Source: Utricularia gibba
Taxonomy: Eukaryota; Streptophyta; Magnoliopsida; Lamiales; Lentibulariaceae
DNA: 64,000 nucleotides
Direction: 5' to 3'
Assembly (NCBI GenBank): GCA_002189035.1
Contig: NEEC01000009.1
Location: 744,001-808,000, forward strand
In this document: positions 10,546-22,600 of the stretch, piece after piece
Layout: each line of letters starts with the position of its first letter
Numbering within the stretch: the stretch's first letter is position 1
Notes under the pieces: model-generated
What the model saw: the letters and a program-made list of their open reading frames with translations, nothing else
Told to the model about the DNA's origin: nothing
Databases searched by the model: none
Made by a program: the position numbers and the translations under genes

Positions 10546-13441
10546 TCAGTTGCATGATTCTTCCAATATATCAGGATGCTGTACCCAGAAACTTGCGTCA
10601 ATGATATTGCAATGCCTCACTACAACCATCTTCTTTGGTTTCTCATCTCCACCTTCATTTTGCGCCATATTCCTCTCCTGCAAAGATATCAAAGCAGCTC
10701 TACCCTTTGTTTTCGTCACCCAAATCTTATCCATAAAGTCAGTAAATGGAGAGCAGACCTTGTCCCAGAAAACAGAGGATCCAAGGCGGAAAATGGATGG
10801 CAATGTGTTGTAGTAGTTGCGAATCCCTGAAAGCTGTTCGAGAAGTTCATTTTTCTCCTGAGTTTGTGTACCCTGTAAAGTTCACATCAATCTCAATGAA
10901 TGCGATGCATAAAATGTCAGTGAAGCAGGACATATTTACGCACCTTCAAGTAGTTCTGAGCTTCATTTTTGCTCCTTCCAGATTTCACGAGCATCCAGAA
11001 ACAGGTGTTGTACTGATTGTTGATATGGCCTATAAAACAAAAGGGTGAACAACTGAGCCAAGCACATGCAACATGGGCAACCAAGATCACAGGGATGTAG
11101 TTAATAGCTTACAATCAACTTGTCTCCATGCTAGATAATCCCTAAGAATCTCAGATGATGGGTAGCAGACGGCACGGCCGTCAAAATATGGGGGGTACTC
11201 CATATCTTTGTGTGGAAAGAATTCCTTCCACCGCAAAGCGAACACAGAAGTGAAGTAAGATACAACCGCAGAAACTATGTCACTGGGAAACAAACGAAAA
11301 TATCAACCACCATTTATTCAGTCAACATTTGCTACACATGATTGACATCTTTGAAATTATTGATTACCCGGGATGTCTTTTATAAAGGAGTGATTCCTTC
11401 TTCAGTATGAAGCTGAAAACACAAGAAAGCTGTCATGTAGAGAATACGGAGGCCAAAATAAAAAAAAAAAAAATTCCGACCTGTACTCATCGCTAACCCC
11501 ATAAGCAAACACAATGTCCTTAAATTCTTCTAGTGTGCTAGCTGCACATGAATTCATTAGGTTGAGAGCTGCTTCATCATTTGGCTTCTGGTAGTCATGA
11601 ATCTCAGAAAATCTGCCATAATACCCATAAAAATAAAAAGAAATGGGGCGTCACATCTTGTAATGGAGAAAACACCTACCAATGTTATGACAAAAACAGC
11701 ATATATTTTTCCATTAAACATGCAAGAATTTAGCATTGAAATAGGTGGAGTTCTGAAGTACTACTCAAAGAGACGAAACAGGAAAATCTGTGAAATGGGC
11801 TTACCGGTGAAAGTGACAACCATCGATGCGGATGACAATCCATGTGGATGGCATCAACCGGTTCGTATACTGGAAAAATCTTACATAATCAGGATTGACT
11901 TTATTTAAATCTTCACTAAATTGGCCGAGGTCCTTTGAAAGACAAAAGTAGTCATTCCAAAACTTTCTTGATGCAATATTTGCTGCACGGGTGGATATAA
12001 CCTTCCTCCTTGGTCGTTTGACAGGAGAGCCGTCAGCCTTGTACTTCACAATATCTTCAACCTTATCACAGAAAATGTGTTAAGTAATTACAGAGTTTGC
12101 TTTTCCATTGAAACAAAAAAGGGTGTTCATTCATCTCATCAGCAGCTCAAGTAAGACACTTCCTCAACAACATTTTTTAACAGCAATGCACAGTATCACC
12201 TCTATCTTGAGGATGCATGTGCCCTGGCGAAAAATATCTGGAACATCCTTTTTATAATTTACATTAAATCTCTCGAAAAGCAAATCATTTCTGTCCTGCT
12301 TTCGAGATCCCTGGAAAAGAAGGAAAAGATTTCAAAGGAATAGGAACATGGTAAATTGGATGAATGTTCATAGACAGATAACTTGGTGAAAATGGCACGA
12401 GCAAGCAACACATGCTCACCTGCAACACTTCCTTTGCATCCTTCTCGGATTCCCCACATCTAACTAGATTCCAAAGGCAGATATCATGCTGATTGATCAC
12501 ATGACCTGTTAAAAATAATCTTCATTCTTTAACTCCTGAATGCCGAAGCATTAACAGTGGATAGTTACTATACAAAAATAAAAAAAACTCAATCAAGAAA
12601 CTAATTTCTAGCTCCATAAAAATAATCTTCATAACAGACTCTTTTTATTATTTACACAAGAATTTTGAGTGGAGTACAACGCAGGCTTTAAAGTTTCAAC
12701 TCACATTCATGCTGCCTCCAGAATAGATATGCTTGAAGAACGTCTAGAGATGCACAGTTAATTACTCGTGTTCGAAACGAGGGAGCATATTTTAAGTCTT
12801 TCTGAGGAAAAACGGTCTTCCATTTGGTGACATATAAGGACGTGAAGAGAGAAACAACCAGGGAGCCTATCTTGCTGCAAATTATTTCACATTCAATAAC
12901 AAAAAAGGAGGGGATTTCAGACACCGAGGTGATTTCACACCACAAAAAGAAAACCACTAAAATCCTTGCGGCATCGATAGAAATGAGACAAACCTGGCAC
13001 GTCTCTGGTAAAACTTTGTGCTCCTTTTGAAAATTAAACTACATTAAATCATAAAAAGTGTCATTCAGAGAAACCCAGAGGTACAAGCTAAAAAAGAGAA
13101 CTTTTTTCCCTCTGTTACTAGTTGACCTGAACTCATCGCTGAAGCCATAAGCAAAGACAATATCTGGGAATTGCTCTGCCACAGCCTTCGCACATTCAAT
13201 CATTAATTCCAAAGCCTTTGCATCATTCGGCTTCTCAAACTCGTGCACTTGAGAAAATCTACTCATACGCAGGGAATAAACTCAGGATGGAAATCGACGG
13301 AGAGAAGAGTTTCAATCAACGACCAGCCACGAAATACCTGCGGAAGTCACGCCCGTCCACGCGAACAACAATTATATACGGCAACGGGATTTCATCTTCT
13401 TCTTCGAATGACTTTACGTACTCATATTTGCTGTTTGCCAT
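10546..13441 (-). CDS. THG1: tRNA(His) guanylyltransferase, tandem two-domain plant form
   Basis: Thg1 adds the extra G(-1) to the 5' end of tRNA-His by 3'-5' nucleotide transfer. Twelve exons join in frame, starting at ATG 13441. Domain 1 has YIIVVRVDGRDFRRFSQVHEF, then FAYGFSDEF and the SLVVSLFTSLYVTKWK helix. A linker with KRPRRK follows. Domain 2 repeats the architecture: WIVIRIDGCHFHRFSEIHDY, FAYGVSDEYSFILKK and SAVVSYFTSVFALRWKEFF. The V/I-DG and SDE carboxylates that bind the metal ions are present in both halves. The C-terminal tail reads IIDASFWVQHPDIL. Animal and fungal Thg1 have a single domain, while the duplicated form is known from plants (Arabidopsis ICARUS1). Domain 1 is more diverged around 12700-12800, so the second half may be the main catalytic unit. 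That last point is inference. Confidence 0.92.
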
Positions 13442-14609
13442 TCCACCGGAAACGCAGTATTTTCCACTTGGGTTTCCTCCACCAAATCACTCCTGAACTG
13501 CTGATTGCTAAGAAACTCTTCGATTCCATGCTGCTTCCTGGAGGAGCTTCCTTCATTTCATCTGTAAGGTGGGCCGGGGCCCGTGGCACGCACAGTTCCT
13601 AATATTCAGGAATTTGAGGCCCAAACTGATTATATTTATATAAATATATTTTATAGAATAATTTATATTCTAAAAAAACAAAAATTTTAAGTGTTTCTTA
13701 TCTTAAAAATCTACAAACACACAATGTGAATTTTATTAGAATAAAAACAATTATTTATTTCAATTATCATAAATGAAATTTAATAATCTCATTTTTATTG
13801 AAATATTATAGAAAATAATTTTTATTTTATATTTTTAGTAAAATACTCAAATCCTATTTTATAATTTTTATTCAGAATATCATTTAAAAGTGAATTATTA
13901 TCATATGTAAATATCAATGAAATCAAGTATATTTTACATTTGTAAAAGTGGAGTAGAAATGAGCACGATTACGGGTTGACCCGTTACTCGTATTCATGGA
14001 AAACGGCTATGAATCGGGTCCATATTGCGTATGGATTCAGCTCATGGGTGACAAGAATTCATTAATAAAATATATTAATTTATACTTGATTCAAATAAAT
14101 GAATATATTCAAATATTGTTACAAAATAATAATATTATTAAATAAATTGAATAATGTTATTAAATATTTAAAATAAATTATATTTTAATTACTCGCGTCA
14201 AACTATGACTCGAGATGAATCGAGATACTCAACCGTTGACGGCCATGTTTTGAAAACCCGAGACATCGACCTGTGACCCGGCGGTCGAACCGGTACCGGC
14301 CGTTTCCTTTGTCCGTCTCCAGTCTGAAGCCTATTGTTGGGTTGGGCGTCAACGGATGCTAAAAATGTTGTACTTTTCAACTTTTGATTCGTCAGTGTAT
14401 GGATGCCCATGTTGTAGGGTGAAATGAGAAACCGCTGAACCCTAAAAAAGCTTAGGAATTTGAGTGCGTAGCCGGGCCTAGGGGAAGCAGGTTTCCTAGG
14501 GTTGTTGAATGAACAACAAATTCAGCGCATTCGTCTTTTTCTCATCGGAGTTGCCGAGTTTGGTCCGAAAGTCTAGTAATCTTTCAGTTGTCGTATTGTT
14601 GTTACCAGG
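13442..14609. promoter_or_regulatory. Divergent intergenic region, THG1 / FUT13
   Basis: About 1.17 kb between divergent starts. The segment 13610-14190 is very AT-rich. The segment 14190-14600 is mixed and probably contains the FUT13 5' UTR. Near 13970-14045 a GGGTTGACCCG motif and several CGGGTC/CGGGTT repeats stand out against the AT background, but I cannot assign them to a known element. No additional gene was recognised. Confidence 0.45.
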
Positions 14610-16011
14610 ATGATCCGGGTGAATTTCTTCAACGCTTTCTCGTTCGTGCTGGCGTTTACATTGATCATCCTCGGCCTGATTGATTTTATTGAATTCCCAT
14701 ATGCGGATTCTGCTGCTCATATTAACGGGAATTCGGAAGTCGCAATTCTTGTTGGAAATGCCACTCCAGAGCCCTTCACGGACATGTTCAAGGCATTTGA
14801 GGAGTGGGATTCCCAAGTGGGATGTGCTCGATTCATTGAAAATCACAGGGATTTGGAGCGGGACGTTTCAAAAACATCACCTTTGCAGGATGCAGAGGGG
14901 GAAACCCAGTGTAGCTTATTGAAGATGAACCATGTGAGTGTGTTGGTCAAGGCGTGGACTTGGATTCCTGATGAGATGGACAATTTGTACAGTTGCAGAT
15001 GTGGGCTGACCTGCTTATGGACTAAATCTTCACTTCTTGCTGATAAGCCTGATGCTTTGTTGTTTGAAGGCGCTACGCCTCCATTGAAGGTATCTTCTTC
15101 CCCAAATCTCCGATCTCTGTTATATGCCTGGAAATCATACCTTGAAGAACAACAAATCACGGTCCATGAAGCTTGTTACTTGATGTTTTCTTTATAGAGA
15201 ACAACTGGAAATCCCCTATTCGTGTACATGGATCTTGAGGCCGGAAGGAAGAGAAGTGGCTATGAAAATCTTTTCGTCAGTTATCATGCAGGAGATGATG
15301 TCCAAGCTACTTACGCTGGAGGCCTCTTTCATAAAAACCGAAATTATCATTTGTCTTCCCACAAGAACAATGTAAGTATTGTTTCCTTGATGCCCATGCC
15401 CAACTTATGCCTGCTGAATTTGAAGTAGAATTCTCTTGTGATCCTCAAAGGACATTCTGGTGTACTGGTCTTCATCTCGTTGCCTGCCACAAAGAAACGA
15501 GTTGGCTCAGAAGGTTCTTAGTTTGCTGCCGCACCATTCATTCGGGAAGTGCTTGAATAATGTTGGAGGAATGGACAAAGCTATCTCCATGTACCCTGAC
15601 TGCAGGAAGGACCAGGATCATAAGCCAAAATGGTGGGATCATCTCCACTGTGCAATGTCCCATTACAAGTTCGTCCTTGCAATTGAGAACACCATGACTG
15701 AGAGCTATGTGACTGAAAAGCTCTTCTATGCTCTAGACTCTGGATCAGTTCCCATCTACTTTGGTGCACCCAATGTATGGGATTTTGTGCCTCCAGGGTC
15801 GATAATAGATGGGTCAAAATTCAGTTCCATGGAGGAATTAGCCTCCTATGTGAAGACCCTGGCTAATGATCCTGTTGCATATGCTGAGTATCATGCCTGG
15901 AGGAGATGCGGAGTGACTGGTGTGTACAGAGAGACTCGTGCCGCTAGCCTCGATACGTTGCCGTGCCGTCTGTGCGAAGCTGTGAGCAGGAGGAATGGGA
16001 GAGATGCATAA
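14610..16011 (+). CDS. FUT13: Alpha-1,4-fucosyltransferase, FUT13 type (GT10)
   Basis: Golgi glycosyltransferase that adds alpha-1,4-fucose to build Lewis-a epitopes on plant complex N-glycans. Three exons (14610-15089, 15198-15371, 15451-16011) give an uninterrupted 404-residue protein. Residues about 8-28 (FSFVLAFTLIILGLI) form the single signal anchor of a type II membrane protein. The GT10 core includes LVYWSSSRC and YKFVLAIENTMTESYVTEKL, the GDP-fucose-binding motif, followed by FYALDSGSVPIYFGAPNV. The C-terminal CRLC matches the CXXC of alpha-1,3/4-fucosyltransferases. Length and all three exons fit FUT13 (Arabidopsis At1g71990) rather than FUT11/12. The ATG at 14610 opens directly into the anchor, and an in-frame stop lies upstream. 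Confidence 0.93.
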
Positions 16012-16605
16012 GCTTGGTGAACTGGTTTCATTTGAGAGGACAGCATAGTAGGCAGCAGCAGCAGTAACTCATTGTACCCATGGTGTCAACATATATGATT
16101 CCCAAAATTTTGAGGTTGGGTGGAATACCAACTTTTTGTACAAGATTCAAGTGATTTCACCGTTCCTTTCACACTGTTCTAGAAGGCAATGGACTCCAAC
16201 CAATCCAGCCTCTTGTCAAGCGCAAAATGAGAAACAACAATGAGCCACACCACAGCACTTGTAGTAAAAAATGCACTGGATCTGTAGTGTAGGAACTTGA
16301 AGGCAAACAGAGGTCTACAGGGATGTATCTGTACACGTTCCACTCGTTGTACAGTTTCCTTTTCACAAACAAGAGCCAAAACTTCACTTACCCTCGAGCT
16401 GAAAAATGAGAACTGATCTCAAGCTCACTTGTAGTTCAGTTCACCATTTGTGGTAACAACCACAATCTGCCCTGGTTTTGAACTCGAATCAGCAAGGATT
16501 CCTGTCGAACTATGGCACGATGCACCTATGTGAAGGCTCGGTTCGCTGTTTCAATGGATTTGGATGTGATAGGAGAGGAAGTCGGAGGTCATATGGTAGT
16601 GAAGG
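16012..16605. other. Intergenic between convergent FUT13 and spatacsin-like gene
   Basis: About 590 bp between two stop codons. It must contain both 3' UTRs. No protein family signature, tRNA or repeat was recognised. Confidence 0.55.
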
Positions 16606-19600
16606 CTACATCAGAGGGAGATATGCACCTCCATGTCCCTTCCTCAAGATTAGGGGACCAGCATTTTCTGGAACCTTATCCAACACCTTGTTGCAGGCAG
16701 TGATTATATCATCGAAGCCGGTGGCAGCAATGGCCATTTGAAGTTTTAGCCTGAAGTCTCTGGTCCGTTTCAGTAAGGATCTGAATGATCTGTTAAGGTA
16801 CTTTGCCCAATCAGCTGGCAACCCACCTCCACTCAGCCACACTGAGAAGTGGGATTGACCGCCCCTAGCTTGCATCTCGAGCTTGTAAAATCGTGCTAGC
16901 TCGAGAAGCATTGATGGCTGTAGAGGCAGGACAGCAACAAACTCATCTAGAAATAGCTCGGTACTTTCTGGATGGAGCATTCGTTCCCACAGCACCAGCG
17001 CCCATTCCGTTGGCTGGTTTAGACCATAGGCTTCAGCAACAATGACTGCTTCTGGAAACCGGGTCTGCTGTACTAGCACCCTGCGTGCATTAGTAGGAGA
17101 GAGGTGAAGCCATTTCATGTCGGGCATTCTTATCTGCAGGGACACGAGTGATGCCTGAGCACATGCCGAGCGAGTTCTACGACCAGCATCGATTGAGGAG
17201 TAGAACTCAGCAGCTTCAGTGAAGTAACGTAGCGACTCCAAAAGGTCAAACGTTTGATACTTGTCATAGAACCAATATTGAGAGTATTGATTCCCTCGAA
17301 ACTCCAAAAGAGAAGCAGTGTCATACTTCATGTCAAAGTGGCTATAGACCTGAAGAAGCAGTCAAATAAAAAAAACGCATTAGGATACTTTTGCATTTTC
17401 CAGCGAAATGGGGATTCAGACAGAATGAGAATGGCCATACCAAAGCAAAAGAATCAAAATCAGTAGGATTCAACTGCTTGAGCGATGTGAGCACGGCCAT
17501 TCGAAATCCTCGAATGGCATCGGCTGTGCTGTTATTAGCATTGGCGGCAGCTGAGTATTTTTGCAGTAGGAGCTCCACTTGGCCATTCTCAATGAGAATC
17601 CCGAGTATGAAATTGAGAGCATGGAAGTTTCCCACTCCTGTTATCAAGCGAGCAAGACATGAGAAATCGTTGTCCCGTACATATGCATCTACCCTGGTGG
17701 CAGCAAGAGTGACGAGCACGTCAACTCCATCTAGGCAAGATGACAACTTATAGAAGTGGTGGGACAATATAAGCAGTTCAACCTGCATAAAATGAGCAAA
17801 TTTTTGTGATTCCACTGAAAATGAATAAGAAAGATTTGAATATGGACATTATTTGCATATTGCGACAGTTTAGATAAATGATACAAATAAGAATATCACG
17901 AGAAAGGTGTTCAATTTGTGATCGCTTTAAATCCAAGTTCTCAAGTTCTAAGGGTCGGATTACACAATCAAAGCGTGCTGTTAGAAAATTGACAGTTACC
18001 TCACACGCATGTGGTACTTCTTGTCCAGTTATAATTAATTTCATTAATGCGTGCCCTATTTCAGACTGAGAAGGACAAAGCTCAGCCCATTTTAAGAAGT
18101 CCGAAAATCTCCACAGCAGGGGGGCTGGCCCTTCTTCCTTCTGCAAATCAATGTATCCCCCACGATGTGCAGCTAATAGACCCTGAAAGACGGACAGGGA
18201 GGGCTGTGAATGCATATTGACAAAAAAAATATTGTTCAGATAGATTTAGGGAAATATTCTGTCTCAAAACCATAATCAGTTTCACCCCACATTACTAGTG
18301 CAAAAAGTTTCAAGTAGAGGTCACCAATCACCTTCAGAAATGATTCTGCTAGAATTTGTGCAATACTAGCTGCCGGCATTGGGTGTGTTTGAACTAAAAG
18401 TTTGGCCTCCTCAAAGGATTCCTGTGCTTTCAGGGAAAGTAATCGCAGCAATTCAATAGGCTGCTTTTCAAATGCCTCCGAAAAAACAAGGCCAAGGACA
18501 TTGGCAGCTCTCACGACAGATACTATTCTCTTGCATAGTCCACGCCCTTTTCCTTCCCTTGGAATAATAGCCAAACTCTCTAACACCTGCATTGATGACG
18601 ATAGAAAATGTGCACTCATTGCAGCTAACAGTAAAAGAATGGTTCCATGTACAAAACTCGAAATACATTTTTACTGGATTTCACGGCATGTCAATGATTT
18701 TCCATTCTAACCCAACAGCGTCAGGATAGGATTACCCGTTAAAAAGAGGAGAAAAAAAGGACCAAATGCAAATAGGATGTACAAATTGGCTAAAATCGAA
18801 AATGCTTATTGTCACCTTGTTAAAAAAACGCAGGAATAATTGTTACCTTCACTGGATCAATTTCTTGATCATTAGTGGGAATATTCCATGATTCAATGAC
18901 TAACCGCACACTGTTTTCTAACATTGATATGCGAAAATCAATGTTGGGAGTTGAAGCAGCAGCCAGTTTCAGAGCAGCATCTATAAGTAAAAATTCAGAT
19001 GGAGTACTTTCAAGAGATAACTTGGCTTGCAACTGTCTTGCAGCAGTTATTTGACCAAAATCCAACAATGACAAAACAGCCTTCTCTAACTCAGCGTGCC
19101 CAACTCTTTCCTCCCACTTCCATGATGATGCATCTACTTTGAAAAATTCATCTACAATCTGAGGGTCATCTCTGAGATTTGTGCCAACAGATTCAGAATA
19201 AGTCTTTTTATCCATTGCATCACTGACAGGTTTTCTTGACAATCCAATTCCTTTGGCTCTCCTCTTTGTCCTTGATGCCCCAGGAGCACTAGAGAAGCCA
19301 GGATCAGCAGCCTGTGGAATTCTAGAATATTCATTGTCATGTTCATTCTCCAATGATTTCATCCGCCAGGCACTTAGATGTTTATCAATGTTTGCAATAA
19401 TACTTGCAGTTTGATCTATTAAGTTAGAATCATTGCTGGCGCCAAGTTCCCTGTCAGGGCAGTTGAAAGCATATTCAGTCTCACTCTTGACTTGAGATTC
19501 TGCTTCTACAGCCAAGAGCCACACCCTCGTCTCAATATCTCGAAGTAATTGCAATGGACAACACCTGAACATATCTATTTAATGTTACTTTTCAGGAACC

Positions 19601-22600
19601 AAAATGTTCAACACCTAAAGCAAGAGTCTCACATGTTTGTCTGAGTAATCATTCCACTCAGCCATTGCAGAGCGAGCAGCAACATTTTATGAAGTTCTCT
19701 CGCTGGAGTACCGCTTTCAGCTGTATCTGCGTGCTTAAGAAAAAATTGCCCAGCCTATAGGCAGGCATGGAACTGATCAGCTGATAGGATAGAAAAAAGG
19801 TAATTTTCAATAAAGCAGTAAAACAACGTGCTATCTTGAAAGGGGTCATATGTCCCTTTTCTTTCAACCACCAAAAACCATAAAGAAGTGAAAAATAGTG
19901 GCAATTATATATCAAAAACTTGAACAGCTAAACGATTTCTGAACCCAATACTTGATAAAGCATCACCTTTAATGCAGGATACGAAAATCTCATAAAAAGT
20001 GTTTGACAGTGGTGCCACAGAGCAATTCTCTCTTCTGGAACGTCCCATAAAAATTCCTTCCATTCAGCCACCATAGCTTCAGCCTGCGAGTACATATAAG
20101 AAATGAAACCAAATTCAAAATCCTTGTCATGGGCTAAACACCAGACGATGGCCAAGCAAATGAATAAAAACCACATAGTGGGCTTGAGTATTCATATTTC
20201 CAAGTGTCAGGATATTAACTGTGGTTTTTGTTGTTGTAGATACTAAAATACATGTAATTCAGGAAAAGGACAGGTTGAGGGATTATCTCATGAATCATCA
20301 TGAAGAAAATGGATATTTTTTGTCCAGGTAATGTCAACTCATTCACATTCAAAATACAGAGTTTGTAGCAATGGAGATTCATATCCATAAAGTACAATTC
20401 CAGGAAACTAACTCAGAAATGAATATGAGAAGAAAATAGAAAAATACCTGCATTTCAGTTACATGATCAGTTACAAAATTCCAAGATGGTTCCCCACTAG
20501 TCTCCAGCTTCTTTGCCCAACCGCGTGCTTGCTCCCAATATCCATTCTTTTCTAATGCGCTCAAAAGTGAAGCATCATCAAAAGTTTTATTGCCAAGAAG
20601 GGGGAAGCCATCACCCCGCAAATTAGGTTCTCCCACATCTAATTTCCAAGACTGTTGCTGATATCTCATTGCAATTGACCCTGCATCACCGAAGTCAGTA
20701 TTTGCAAGAAGCTTTAACAAGCATTTTTTTTCGTATACAGATGGGCAATTCAGAAGCATGGCATCAGCAGCTTTGACAGCAGTGGAAATAGTCCATGAAA
20801 CACCTAATTGCACTTCCGCATCCCAGCTTGCATGTGCAAGGGATCCCTCTTCCTTAATTCTGATGGAAAAAAATCCAAGATGGGCTGTAGCATCAGGAAG
20901 TCGCATTTGTGAGAAGGCCTAGGAATGAAAATGAAATCCAGTCTGTCAACTGTTTATTTTCCAAAATGCCATCCAAAGAAACATGCACAAAAAGCATACA
21001 CAGGCACCATAAAATGGCCGTGGTAGTAAAATAAAATCAACATAATAATCAAGAAAAACAGGCATGGAATATTAGCCAAATGAAGCCATAAACACCGCCA
21101 TCAAAATAATCCAAACAAATCAAACATACTCATTTTTCTCAAAACGAAAAAAGAAAAATTCAAATTTATTCATTTTCTCCCAACAAATGTTTGTGTAAGG
21201 CACTCATCAACTAATTATACTTCAAAATTCCAAATCATTAAATCAGACACTCCCCGCAAGAAGCGGGACTGAAGCACATTGTGTTCCTAGACAGAAATCT
21301 GGGAGTCCTTTAGAACCAGAACTGAATGCATGCATGTAAGATCTAAATCCACCTATACGAGAATCAAGTCACTAGCTCATTTCAGTTCTACCAAACCAAC
21401 CTGAAGACCACGAATAAAAGGTAGCACTGAGCATGAGGGAAGAAATATTTCAAACGCTTGAAGCAGAGGGAGGAACAAGTTTTGTTCACAGAGAACAGCA
21501 ATCATTCTTGACAAGGAACTCTTCAAGGTATTTGAATCCATAGAGAATATTGTATCCTCAGCATTTGGATTATTCTCTTTCCCTTGAGATACAGGAACTT
21601 GCAGTTCTGGAGCAGCATAATCTTGAGAAGGATGACAAGCTTTAGAAACAAGCGATTCTAGAAGTATGGGTTCAACAAGACGCCTGCGTTTTGATTTTTT
21701 CCGGTTGTGACGGAGAATTACAGTTCTAGAATTAGCAGGAAGTGAATTAGTAGCCTCCACAGCAGCTCCAATATTTTTCGCTATCTGGGATGCTATGTCA
21801 TTAACCTTGATTGTAGATGTCTCCCTGAAGAGCAAGTTTTCCATTTATATTCCCTCAAATGTCAGATAAAGCAGCAGAAGACAAAACAAGAACTCTTTGG
21901 GCAAAGAAAAGCCTTCAGAAAAAAAGAATGAAGAGAGACTGCCCAAATCAAGCAAAACCTCTTTTCTCCCCGATGGGATTTTAGAATAAATAATAAAAAT
22001 AATAAAAATTCAAGACACTGAATCGGAGTTAAGAAACACAACCTTGCAGTAGTTATTTCCAGCCAAACTGTTAGGCAGGACAACAAAGAGACATCATGAA
22101 AGCAAGATGCTATTACGGCCAAAATTGACCAGCTCAAATGCTTTGCTTTCTGAAGAAGAGCTTCCCCAGGTCTTTCCTGCTTTTCACATTCCGCTATTAT
22201 ACCAAATAATTCATTTGGAATGCATAGGTTTTGGTCTTCAGCTTCTCCTCTAACACTGCTCTTAGCAGTATCCAAGTTTGGAATACTAATTTTTCTTTTT
22301 AACTGCATATTCTTCAGAACTGTCAATATGTGAGTCTTCAAACGTGGATCACCAAACTCTTTTGAAGCCTGTCAAGTCACAGAGAATGCATCAGCAACCA
22401 TTAACTTGGTTTTTCCTTGCTTTTTTATTAAAAAAGGTGCAAGAAGATATTTTTTTCTGCAAGATAGTATTTCTCCATACCACTTGGATCACTATTTCAA
22501 GAGGAAACCTTCCAACTTGCGCCTCAGACAAGAACCCAACCTAGTAGAAGGTTCATGAATGAAAACGTATTTCAATCAATGATAAGAAAAATTGAGATTC

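Noticed and set aside
13218-13602. Plus-strand open frames over the THG1 5' end
   Set aside because: The minus strand here encodes VRVDGRDFRRFS of THG1 exons 1-2. The plus frames have no domain.
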